Origin: Neckera pumila
Taxonomy: Eukaryota; Streptophyta; Bryopsida; Hypnales; Neckeraceae
Reading direction: 5' to 3'
Assembly: GCA_963969595.1 (NCBI GenBank)
Contig: OZ018408.1
Location: forward strand, 50,097,022-50,161,021
DNA: 64,000 nucleotides
The position numbers were made by a program, and so were the translations under genes. Every line of letters begins with the position of its first letter. Position 1 is the first letter of the stretch. The notes beneath the pieces were generated by a model. It had not been told where the DNA came from. It did not search any database and saw only the letters and a list, made by a program, of their open reading frames with translations. Below are positions 48,481 to 58,781 of the stretch, one piece after another.

Positions 48481-48501
48481 TTCAGCACGAGTCAAGCTGA
48501 A
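48481..48501. repeat. Palindrome in intron 1 of the fusion gene
   Basis: TTCAGC and GCTGAA flank ACGAGTCAA, eight bases after the splice donor at 48473. It is the common motif read in reverse orientation, with worn inner arms. The intron (48473-48655) is 183 bp. Confidence 0.7.
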
Positions 48502-49954
48502 CTGTTGGACTGGTCCTTTAATCCATGCCATGATGTTCTCTGTATGTGATTATATTTATGATTCAGCTATCATATGCTTGTCACAAGAATTTGAAAAGGC
48601 TATATACGTTCGCTTCTCCATGATTGATGTGAACAAGAATCTGAAGATTGCCTAGACGAGTAAGAAGGAGGAGAAGTTGAAGCTTACAAACGAACTGAAG
48701 CTCATCACTGCCCCCGACGATGTGTACAAGCTATGGAGCGAGGTGATCTCTTCCGCCGCGCATGGCAAGCTCGTGAACCCCAATACGGAGAATAAGTTCA
48801 ACCACAGAAAGGACTGGAACCTCGATAACTGCAGTCTCACCCGCGAGTTCTTCAAGCATTTGGGCAATTTGAGCTACGATGAACTAGCCAAACTTGCCAA
48901 GCACCTGCTTAACCAGACGGGTCTCAAGCGCCCATTCTCTTACCTGAAAGTTACAATTAGAGTGATATCATATGTGCTCGAAAGTTGCTACACGACAAAG
49001 GAATGGGTAGAGAGGTGGAAGCGGAAGCACTTGGTGAAGAAACAGCTGCACCATATAGACCCAGAGCTGGGGTTGCTGAACTCGGGGAACGAGGTAATTT
49101 CCGAAAATTGGAAAGCGTTCAAGAATGAGAAGTTACTCTCTAGAGCCACCATGGACGTCCTCCTTGACAGACCTGGAGAGGCGTACTTCGGGAAGGCAAA
49201 GCAGGTCAAGTCAAAAAACAAGACCTGTGCTGAGCTTTCAGAAGAGGCATATCAGTTCTTCAAGGCCTTCTTCAAGCATAAATCAAAATTTATGAAGGCC
49301 ACCGCAACAGGTCATTACCGGCCCTACGACTTGGTCCGAAACTATCATAACGACTGGCCAGCTAAGTCCTGGACCGAGGAGACCACAAAAAGGCTATTGC
49401 TCGGGGTGATTGACTTCAGGGCGTTGCCCGGGATTGAGAAGAAAGACAGCTCCACTGTCGACAGCCTCTATTTTTGTGGAGATCATGACATCGCTACGCA
49501 AGAAGAAGAATCCAACACTTGAGGAAGTTCCTTCATGGCTTTTTATTTGTGGAGACAAGAAGGAGCTAATGCAGGTTCTGAAACTTGTTGAGTCCAATGA
49601 GGTTCTATCTTCCTACGCCATCGACTTCTCTACCTACTCCGCGGGGAAGAACAATCTCCTTGGAGATCAAGCAGCATCGAAGACTCCAAAGAAGGTGTCG
49701 TTGATGTTTCTTCAGAGCACTCAGAACAGTGTGAAGGTAGAAATTCCTCCCGAATTCCAATGCCCAGAAACAGCAAGGTACATGAAGGCCCGCGCGTACA
49801 GTGAGCTTGAGTACCGGATATACAACACTAAATTGCGGATGGAATTCTACTTGTGGCTCGTCAAGAATTTCTGCAATTCCGGGAAGTGTGTCTTCTCCGG
49901 ATTCGCTGGAGGAAAACTGACGTGCGCTACCATGGTGAATACTGTCGATGCAGA

Positions 49955-50210
49955 TTAGCTCGAGTCGCACTGATATGCTCTGCTCCAGCCAGATCAGTTT
50001 AATGATAACAAATTCACCCATCTCTTGCTGTGGAAATAGTCGTAGGTGATTGTAGTGGTCGGTTTAGCTCGACTCGCGCTGAAGTGTACTAGTACTAATC
50101 AGTAACAAAAGTCCCTCCTGTTGTTTTAGCGTGGGTTGCTCTGAAGTGCGGGATAGCATTAGGTACTTTGAAGCAATCCTCTTGTTGTATTAGCGCGGGT
50201 CGCGCTGATC
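49955..50210. repeat. Four palindromes in intron 2 of the fusion gene
   Basis: Copies at about 49955-49975, 50063-50083 (TTTAGCTCG, ACT, CGCGCTGAA), 50125-50147 and 50189-50209 (TATTAGCGCG, GGT, CGCGCTGAT). They fill most of the 318-bp intron 49935-50252. None extends into an exon. Confidence 0.75.
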
Positions 50211-51327
50211 TGCCATTACTTGCTTCTGATGTCTCCTATCTATCTCCTGCAGATGAGTTGCGTGGACGTCTATGCAAGCGGTCCGTCGGATCATTCCTTC
50301 TGGTGGGAGGAAATCTGCGCAAAGGCCATGACACTCGACAAGGCGGATTTCCTTGACGATGCGTACTCCGCGGATGGAGCTACAGGTCCAAGTTCGACAC
50401 CCTCCTCGTCAAAGAGAAAACTGAGGTCCAGTCAGGATTCTCCGGCTAGCCAGCGCACAAGACAGCCACCTCCCATCGTCGACGATGAAGATGATCTGAC
50501 CGAAGAGGAGGAGGACGAGGAGGAGGAGGATGTTGACCCCATTGAGCTCGGTGGGTTGGATGAGTTCCCAACGCCGACCAGTCGTCCATTAGGAGATGTT
50601 TCGGGGTCCTCCGCAAGCTCTATACTACCGCCGTTGTCCCAGACGCCAAGGACTCCTACTCCGGCTGCCCGACCTCAGAAAAAGAGGAAACGGGACACAA
50701 TCACAAGTGTGGTCAAACAGTTGGCAGATATTCAAAAGCAAAATGCAGAGTCGTTGGCGAATATGGCAAGGCAGAACGAGTTGGCGCAGAAGCAGCAAGA
50801 GCTTGCGTTGACGTAGCTGAGGATAGACATGGAACGGGAAAGGCTATAGAACCAGGAAATGGTGAGGCTAAACCAGGAGTGGATGAAGGAGGAGTCCAAG
50901 CGTAGCAGAGAAATGATGCAGCTCATGATGAACAGAGTGCGAATTGAATCAATGGCAGCTTTGCCACCTACATCTCACTCTCCGCCATTGCTACTGCAAA
51001 GCCAGCCTTTTGGTTTGAACATCAGCAATGCATCGTCAGAGGCAAGGAGAGGGCCGCCTCTTCTTCCCTCCGTGGAACCAGTCCCTAACCCTCTTCCTCC
51101 GGCAGACGACGTCCCCACCCAACCTGCTTCAGCTGCAGTGCAACAGGAAGGACCTCTGCAGCACGGAGTTGTTGGCGTCGTAACGGCATCGACAGAGACA
51201 GTAGAGATCGTGGTTGGACACAACCTGTCTCTGGATGCCTCTGAGGTGGAACCTGAAAGTGATGACCTACCCACCGGAGATCCACCAGCAGGTTGTGCCC
51301 AATAATCATTCGATGTTGTTGTGTAGT

Positions 51328-51348
51328 TTTAGCTCGACTCGAGCTAAA
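51328..51348. repeat. Palindrome in intron 3 with compensated arms
   Basis: Arms TTTAGCTCG (51328-51336) and CGAGCTAAA (51340-51348) are perfect around ACT. Relative to the copy at 46764 two base pairs differ (C:G to T:A and G:C to T:A), and both sides changed together. The intron spans 51292-51497. Confidence 0.85.
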
Positions 51349-52670
51349 CTATTTGCTAGAGTTTTCCTGCCCATGTCATTGTATATAGAATAGTCTTAGT
51401 ATTTGAACTTGGAAAACGCAATTTTATAATCTGTGAACTCAAATTTATAATATATGGATCTCTCACAGAGAATGTTTTCCTCAATCATGAATCTCAGGCT
51501 CTGTAAATCTCCAAATGTTGCCCGAAGTATGTCAATTTCCTTCCGCTGAATCTGATCCGCTATCGACGGCGGGCACTTCCGACAAGGATGACATTTGGCC
51601 AGGTCCGGTCCAATCCATAGAGGTAGGTGAGGATGTGTCAGTCCCGAATGTGGCACCATCAACTCGTGAGGATGATGATCAACTTTCAAGACGCACTCGG
51701 GCAAAGGTACAATACACTCTTATGTTGTGAGATTTCTGCTGAATTTGCACGTTGCACGTTTGACATTGAATTCAGATGATTTTGCGTGATTGGCATCCGC
51801 ATTCAACCAGTTTCACAATCGTCACTGGCAACGCATTCATCCGTTTGATAGCAGGAATTGAATCCTCCAGTAGATCTTGAGGGATCGTCCGAGGGCGTGC
51901 ATCGGCCATTGAGGTCCGGGGTGGCAAAGAAGTGGATCAATGTTGTCCTGGACCTCAATGGCATTCTTTGTGTCTGCGAGGACTGGAAGTCCAAGGAGTC
52001 CTCGAGAGAATTCAACCGGCAGTCGGAGCCACACTCTGCCACGACTGGTGCAATCGTGGGGCCTAAGGTTGTGTATGTCCGGCCCAATTGCTCCACGTTT
52101 CTGATAGAGTTAGAAAAAATAGCCATCGTTTCAGTGTGGAGCTCCATGAAGAAGTCCTCCACGGAGGACATTTGCGCTTACCTGTTTCGGGAAGGGGAAT
52201 TGCCTTTCCTGGTCCTTGGACAAGACTCCTGTAGAACCATTAAGTGCAGGGATAGAGCCGGCAAGTTAAGCTCATATAAAGAGCCTGGAACTAATAAAGA
52301 GTTGTTTCTTAAGGACTTGGATTTGCTTTTCGGTGGCTCCAAAGGAAGTTTTACACCTGAAAATACTGTCATAGTTGACGACAGCCCTCGCAAGCACATC
52401 ACGAATAAGCCGGAAAACGTTATATTGTCAGACTCCTGGACTAGCCGAGGAAATGGAGACAAGGACACGTACCTCCTTACGGTCCTGCTTCCTTGGTTCC
52501 AGCAATTGCACGTCAACCACAACGTGGGGCTGAAGTCCTTCCGAGAAGATAAGAAATGGAGAATTGGAAGGCAAATGCTCAGCGAGGAAAGGGGCCATCG
52601 TGAGTACGACAAACTCATGGAGGTGGTCCGCGGGTTAGCTAATGTTAGTTAGACCTGCTTATGGAGGTAT

Positions 52671-52910
52671 GTAGTTCAGTTGTGGTCGGGCTGATATGTA
52701 GCAACTACTGGCTTATAAGTCAGATGCTTTCACTTCGTTGCGGTTCAGCTCGAGTCGCGCTCATATGTACCATCTCCTGGCTTAATAGTCAGAACTTTTC
52801 AGTCCCTTGCGTATTCAGCTCGAGTCGCGCTGATATGTAGCTACCACTGGCTTAGTTGTCAGTGCTTATTGGTCAATTCCGTTTCAGCTTGACTCGCGCT
52901 AATATGTAAG
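52671..52910. repeat. Four palindromes downstream of the fusion gene
   Basis: Imperfect copies centred near 52687, 52753, 52823 and 52892, spaced 66-70 bp, within a loose tandem repeat that also contains CTGGCTTA-GTCAG and ATATGTA. They lie just after the TAG stop at 52650-52652, in a probable 3' untranslated region. Two copies are in each orientation or nearly so. Confidence 0.7.
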
Positions 52911-53604
52911 GCCAGCCAACCTTCTTCTTCTAGACCAAGGACTCCTAAAATGTGGACCACTATGAATGTCTGCTAACTTGGTTCTTTATCCTTTCAGGTG
53001 AGGGATAGATCAACGTCTCCAAGATCGGATGCTGCTCTGCCATGCTAGGCTTCGGCAGACTCCGTCCTCAACTATGGGCAGTACGTGATACTTAGTACGG
53101 GGAACTTCTTGTGCTCGGCGCCGACGTTGTCGTGTTGCAAATGCAAACATTATGTAGATTATGTATATATATATATGATTTAGATAGATTTTAATGTTTG
53201 TTGCATCATAAAGAAGTTGAAGTCATTTGAGGTAGCTTCATCTCATTTGATATTCTTTTTCTTTGTGTTTTATTTAGATTATACTATGTCGAACTAGAGG
53301 GGTTTTTTTTCTGAGTCTCAAGAAATTAGAGCTCTAGTTTTTTTTTACCTCTACTAGATATATGTGGATTTTAGTTCTTTATTTCGTAGATAGAGTGGAT
53401 AGAGTGAAGTTAGAGATAAGATAAGGTGAAGATAGAATGGAAAAGTAAAAGATAAAGAGATAGAGTGAAGTTAGAGTGGAGATAGGTGATAAAAAAAGAG
53501 GACTTTTCATCTTCTCTCTTGTTGGGAGTTAAGAGGGGAAACCAATTGTTTTAGGAGAGAGTTTTTTTTTTGTGTTGTTGTGTTATGTTTTGGAGAGGAG
53601 GATT
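52911..53604. other. 3' flank of the fusion gene, non-coding
   Basis: An acceptor-like CCTTTCAG at 52991-52998 may begin a last untranslated exon. After 53150 the sequence is AT-rich, with (TA)n at 53165 and GATAGAGTGAAGTTAGA-type purine repeats at 53390-53490. No gene. Confidence 0.45.
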
Positions 53605-54700
53605 TGTCGTACGCGCAATCTAGGCGTAAGTATCCTTAACACAAAAATGTGCCAAGATAACACGAAATATCGTCCCAAGGAATTTCCGGATTCTATGTAG
53701 TATGTTCTAGCTATCCGGCTTTTCTATCTTTCTTTTCTTCTCACTTACTTTCTCTCTTTCCGGCTTCCTTTACAATCCGGATCATGAACTATCCGGAATC
53801 CGGTTTACGTCTCTACTTCTAATTCGGTTTTCTATACCTCTGTTTTACCATCAGAGGGTCCACTATTGGTCTTGTAGAGGGGTAGGGACTCACCACTCGT
53901 TGTTCTTCTACAATTCTAACAAACACAAATCAAAACACCCCAAGTACTCAAAGGGTTGTAGCAAGACGAGAAGATCCGGATCCTCACAGCTCCCGGATGG
54001 TAATTCCGGAAAGCAGGTCACTCAGGAACACTTCACTCTCCCTAACTACAACGACAGATCTCAGAGTCAAGTATAAGGGGGTGTGATCTTTCTAGAGGTT
54101 GGATGAATTCTAAGGTTGGCAGATCTTCCGGACAGGTGGGAACTTCCTTGGGCGGGCGCTTACCTCCGCACGGCTTGACAACCGGACTCGCTTCCCCGCT
54201 ACTCAGATCCGGACTACTTTAGTAGTAATTTAAAGACACAGTGCACAACTCCTAAGTCAACAATCCAACAACATTACAATAGCACACTCTCGACTTAGAC
54301 CATATTCTCCTAAATCCGGATTCCTCTTCACCCGTCCTTTCCTTCCAACACCCAGACCACAAGTCCACGCAATCCGGATACACTGATAAAGCCAAACTGC
54401 ATACCCGAGGGCTTAGATTTCGAAAAGGGAATGAAATACAAATGAATATCAACTAGGAGGGAATGAGGGGCAACTAACTTGCCCGCCCTTAAAAACCCAA
54501 ATCAAAACCAAAGTCAACACCCTAAAAACAACAAAGGGCAGCCCAAAACCAGGGCAACCTCACACACACACCAAGGAAATCCCGATTTAACCGGAAAGTC
54601 CTTATCCCTAAACTTCCGGAACCCGGACCTACACTAGGATTCCGGTTCCGGACCTAACTCACTAAATTCTAATCCACCACTACAAGTAATCCCCTTTGAA

Positions 54701-57337
54701 CTACTTGGTCATCCGAGACTTCTTTGAACTCCCGGCTCCCTGCTTGATTAATTTACCGGAACCCTTGGCTGGCGTCATCTTGGCAGCCCGAGGCGGATTC
54801 TGCCGGGTCGCAGGAGACGTCTCCTCTTCATCCGTATCCTCCTCAGAATCAGTAGCGGATTCAAACTCACCGGATTCAGAGTCCTCGATCTCTTGCTTTG
54901 CTGGCTTCTTTCCTTCTGGCTTCCGCTTCTCCAACTTCCGGAGTTTGAGTTGCTTCCCAGGCTCTACCATCTCTAGTTCTTCTTCCGGATCCGAGAATTC
55001 GACCTCCACTATTTCCTTCTTCGTGTTCTTCCGGGTTTTCGGCCTGAGTTCCGGTCTCGCCTCTGGAGCCGGATCTCCCAAATCGATCAACTGTGTCCCC
55101 CGTGCTGGTGATGGTTCCGCCATGTGGGGGAATTTCTCCGGATGCTCCCTTGCCGGATTTATTGTTCCCATACCTTCTAAGAGGTCCCTCCGGATTGGCA
55201 ATCTCTGCCCTGTCTTTCCGGATCCCGCCGGAGACTGTGAGGAAGGACTAAAATTACTCACGGTTCCCCACTTCTGGAATTGACCTGAGGGAGGTACCTG
55301 GGGCAGCTTGAAGAGAGACTTCAAACCCGGGTCTTCTTTTGTTCCGGAAGTTCCGGCTCCGTACTTGACTGGTGACTCCATGAAGATATCCGGAAGCGGC
55401 CCGAACTCGTCCTTGGCCACATCCAGAGGTCTCAGCAGCTGCCTCATCTCGTCCAAAACGGTCTTCATCTTGGCCTCGTAATCGACCAAGACCTGCAACA
55501 CTCAAGATCCGGTGACTATGCCATCGGTATCTAATTTCTTCGTGAAGAGCGCGGACCGGATGATCAAATGTTCCGGTTGTTCTACCAACCCCTTCAAATC
55601 TCGGACGAGCTTCAGGGCATCCGTCTCCTTCTTCTGGACTGAGATCGACTGCCCCTCCGTCCAGTGAAACTTGTTCTTGTAGTTATCCCGTTCCGCCTTC
55701 AGCAGTGCAATATCCTTGTCCTTCTCTTGGAGTAGTGCCGGATCAGGTCTCTTCCGGATTTCGTTGAAGATCTGATCCGTTTCAACGTTCAATTCGCTGG
55801 CGACGCCCGTGATCACCCCTACCATCTCGGCGTGCATCTTTCGACACTGTGCCATCCACCGGGCTCCGGCATCATAGAAGTCGGAGACATCGGTATACTC
55901 CGGCGACGGTTGGTTCAGGGCCGGATTCAATTCCGGCACGTCCATACTTGCTCTTCGTGAATCCGGATTGGTTAACTTATGCCATTTCTTCTTCTCCAAC
56001 GGCTTCGGTTCCGGATGCTCCTCTTCTTCTTCTTCTTCTTCGGTCGCTTCCCCCGTTGGCTTCAATTCCTCTGTGAATCCGTATTTCAGGATCTGCATTC
56101 CGGTCTCATACGCAACTTGTTCCGGCAGGGTCATGTAATCATAATAATGATACAAATGGAACAAGTACGTACTGACGGGACTGTGCTTGGCCTTCTCGAC
56201 CGCCATCGCCATCTTCTTGACCTTCTGGTGAATTAGGCCTGCCCAATTCACGACCCGGCCTTCCAGCGCCCTGAAAATTGTATTCGCGACTGTGACCGTA
56301 ACTCTCGTGGGCTTTTCCGGATATACTATGGGGATCAGGAAATTCAGTAACCTCCTATGACGCTCATTGCTACAGTCACTCACGGAGAAACCCTCCTTGT
56401 GGTGTGGTGGCTTCTTGAATTTCCCCTCATGAAACTTATCCGTCCGGGTTGCGCTTCCGGATTCGGACTGCGTTAACCCCTAAAGTCCCAAGGCCATTTT
56501 TCTGTCAAAAATCACTCAAAATTGCTACTTTTGTTGTGTTCATCTAAAAGATCAGAAAAAATGTTTTTTTTTAGAAACTAATCGTAGGATCTTATACTAC
56601 ACTTTTTACAGACCATGTAGTAAAAATTTTGTGATGTTTGACCATATGGATTGAAAGATATCAACATTCAAAGTGAAAGAAAAAGTTTTTTTCAAGAAGA
56701 TGCTCTAATTGCCCGAAAAACAAGATTGTCCATAACTTTCTCATATAAAGTCCAAATGAAATGAATCAAAGCTTCCCAAATAGGCCAAAATATAATCTAT
56801 AAGGAAAAAAAATTAAAAAAATTAAATTAAATTTTTTGCAAAATTTTTTTGCTGCCCCCTCTCCCCTGTTTTGAGCTTATTTGGGCATAACTTTTGCCCC
56901 CGGGCACCGATTGAAATAAAAATTACATTCCCCAAAAGCTAATAAGTTTTTCTATTTTATGGAAAAGTTTCAGAAAGTTTCATTAAAAATTGAGCTCATA
57001 GGAACCTGCCCAAAATCCATTTTGTCCCCCGTAGGGACAATGGGACTTTAGGGGTTAACCCGTAAGTTTCCGCCCACATCCCTTCCGTCCAGGACGATAA
57101 CCGCCCCCTTGGCGTCGGCTCGAACTGGTTTGGCGCCCCAAAAACTAACTCCTGAAGAAAGTCCTCACTCCTCACCGTCCAGGGTTTCCGGATGAACCCT
57201 ATACACCCTAGTGTGGACAGATCTTCCTCTAACTCTAAACGTTCACCGGGATCAGATCGGGTATAAGAGTTTGACAGACGGAACTGTCTTCTATCCCTGC
57301 CCTGACGTTTCCGCCATTGAACTCTAATCCGGTGCAA
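54701..57337 (-). pseudogene. gag-like or plant-mobile-domain-like ORF, split by a MITE and one stop
   Basis: One minus-strand frame runs 57337 to 57059, is interrupted by MITE copy I (56473-57058), and continues on the other side in the same phase down to 54701. It meets a single in-frame TGA at 55502. The first part (EDFLQELVFG, LSSWTEGMWAETYG) and the part after the MITE (LLNFLIPIVYPEKPTRVT, VANTIFRALEG, VSTYLFHLYHYYDYM) look like the conserved core of plant transposon-associated proteins, though I cannot name the family. A coiled-coil follows (residues encoded at about 55700-55550), then a lysine/glutamate-rich C-terminus. I see no zinc knuckle, protease or polymerase. Confidence 0.55.
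56473..57058. mobile_element. Young piggyBac-type MITE (family 1, copy I) inside the gag-like ORF
   Basis: TTAACCCCTAAAGTCCCA at the left and TGGGACTTTAGGGGTTAA at the right are perfect 18-base inverted ends including TTAA. The interior matches copies A and F but is internally deleted (586 bp). It sits in a coding frame whose two sides are in the same phase if one TTAA is kept. It has the cleanest ends of the group, so likely the most recent insertion. Confidence 0.9.
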
Positions 57338-57866
57338 TCGGCACCCTCCTTTCCTTCTCTCCCTATCCGGCCTAACTCACCACTCTTTCACTCTTCTACG
57401 AGAAAATGCGCTCCAAACCTGCAAACACACACCTCCTCGAGCGGAAGAAAGAGGGAGAAGAATGAGAAGATGATCCGTTTAAGTACCCGGCCAGTGACCG
57501 ACACTCGTTGGTTTGGTTATTTAATGCGCCGCCTTTTTCAAACGGATCCCTATTTTCCGTAGGCTGGACCCCTAGTTCGTAGGTTTGCCGGAATCCGGAT
57601 CTCCTTCCGGTTTCCGGATCCGGTAAAAGTCCGTCCCTTACTCCTTCTACAAGTTTTTGTGAGTCGGAACTTTCCGGCTACCTAGTTTCTACTAAGAGTT
57701 CCGTTTCAAGGTTCCACTACTACAAAATTTCGAAAATATTTACGGAATTGATCCTAAACTAATCCGGATTTCTAAATAATGACATTGCGTGCTCCCACAG
57801 GGTTTTTCAATGAAAATTGGAGGAGTTGTGTATTATGATGTGGTGATTGGAAGAGGTCTTTTCTTG

Positions 57867-58250
57867 CTTGAATTGAAGTTGTGAGTGGAGATTTGTGCTA
57901 GTTTGAGTGGAGGAAGGTCTACTGCCTCCCAATTGAAGGGGCTGAGACTTTGACCAACCATAGAAGATGGACAGATTTTTATTTTGCAATGAAATTTTGA
58001 GAAGTTGTAGAGAATTTTGTTAGCTTTTCAAATAGCTATCATTTGTTGTATTTGGAGCATTTATGAGTGAGTTGTGAGTGTTGAAGTGAAGGAGGGTCTG
58101 TTGCTTTCACTTTTAGAGGCCGAAACTTTGGGCAATCATAGATATTGGAGAGAGTATTTGAATGAGTTGAAATTTGGTGAAAGTATAGGAAATTGTATTA
58201 GCTTTACAAAGAGCCATCATTCATTCTATTTGGAGTTGTGGAGCATTGGT
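57867..58250. repeat. Diverged two-copy direct repeat, ~195-bp unit
   Basis: GAAGTTGTGAGTGGAG, GGTCTACTGCCTCCCAATTG, GAGACTTTGACCAACCATAG and TAGCTTTTCAAATAGC-ATCAT recur in the same order as GAAGTGAAGGAGGGTCTGTTG, GAAACTTTGGGCAATCATAG and TAGCTTTACAAAGAGCCATCAT about 195 bp later. The function is unknown. Confidence 0.55.
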
Positions 58251-58781
58251 GGCATTCATTCAAAGTTTAGCTTTGAAATTGAAGTTGGAGTTGGAGGAGA
58301 ATTTGTGTGTTGTGGCTTGTGGCTTGTCTTTTATTGTAAACTTTTGTTGTTGCGGGCGGCTTGGGTTAAACCAATGCTTAGCCTCGTTTTTTGTTTGTGG
58401 AGACGGTGGGATTTAATCACCCACATGGTCGAATCTGTTTGTTCTCACGGTGAAAGCTAAAAGCCTAGTTAGAGCTGGTCACCGGGAGTTTGAATTTTAG
58501 GAGCCCATCATCCGGACGGCATCTCGTGTTATGCTGTCCTTTTTTACCCGACCGAGGCCCGTGGTTCTTATTACCTACCTGACCAAATCCTGACCCGTTT
58601 AGAGCCAATACAGGATAGGCCAACAAGGAGGAGTTTGAAGGCTGAAGAACGAAGAGAAGATTGAAGACTAGAAGACTTGAAGATTATTTGAAGTCAATGA
58701 CTAACTAGTGCCAGTTGCAGCCAGATACTTTGCGTATTCCCAAAGCGCGCTCCTCTCAACACGACAACGCTCAATTCTACC

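Larger units (their letters stand above)
47021..52652 (+). pseudogene. ParB-like, methyltransferase-like, FCP1/HAD-like fusion gene, decayed
   Basis: Five exons join in frame with GT-AG sites: 47021-48472, 48656-49934, 50253-51291, 51498-51706, 51855-52652 (phases 0, 0, 1, 0). Exon 1 has IINSQHSVLASNFM (about 48140), like a (D)GQHR-type ParB/Srx box, then NRTNHFVAVQPSWATNILGA. Exon 2 ends FYLWLVKNFCNSGKC, then VFSGFAGGKLTCAT, which matches the helix-plus-motif-I (FxGxG) part of permuted DNA methyltransferases. As in the gene at 33.5 kb, an intron follows at motif I. Exon 3 is serine/acidic (EEEEDEEEEDVD) then glutamine/arginine-rich coiled coil. Exon 5 is FCP1/NIF-like: VVLDLNGILCVCED (usual DxDG(T/V); here the second Asp is Asn), IVSVWSSMKKSS, VIVDDSPRKH. 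Damage: TAG 47702, TGA 48227, frameshift near 49470, TAG 50814, TAG 50847. Composition is richer in GC than the surroundings. Confidence 0.6.
53605..57783. mobile_element. ~4.2-kb mobile element with gag-like minus-strand ORF
   Basis: The left end (TGTCGTACGCGCAATCTAGG) and following ~950 bp match the insertion at 34.05 kb. A possible right end is TAATGACA at 57783, giving TG...CA termini, but I could not confirm a target duplication or a second long terminal repeat, so class and right boundary are uncertain. TCCGGA and ATCCGG words are extremely frequent across non-coding and coding parts alike. It could be a non-autonomous LTR element with only gag, or another type. Confidence 0.5.

Noticed and set aside
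47021..52652. Bacterial contamination or a giant-virus insertion
   Set aside because: The ParB- and methyltransferase-like motifs suggested this, but the coding parts are linked by consistent GT-AG introns with matching phases, and no viral hallmark gene is visible.
53605..57783. Complete autonomous LTR retrotransposon
   Set aside because: No protease, reverse transcriptase or integrase frame, and no second long terminal repeat found; only a gag-like frame.
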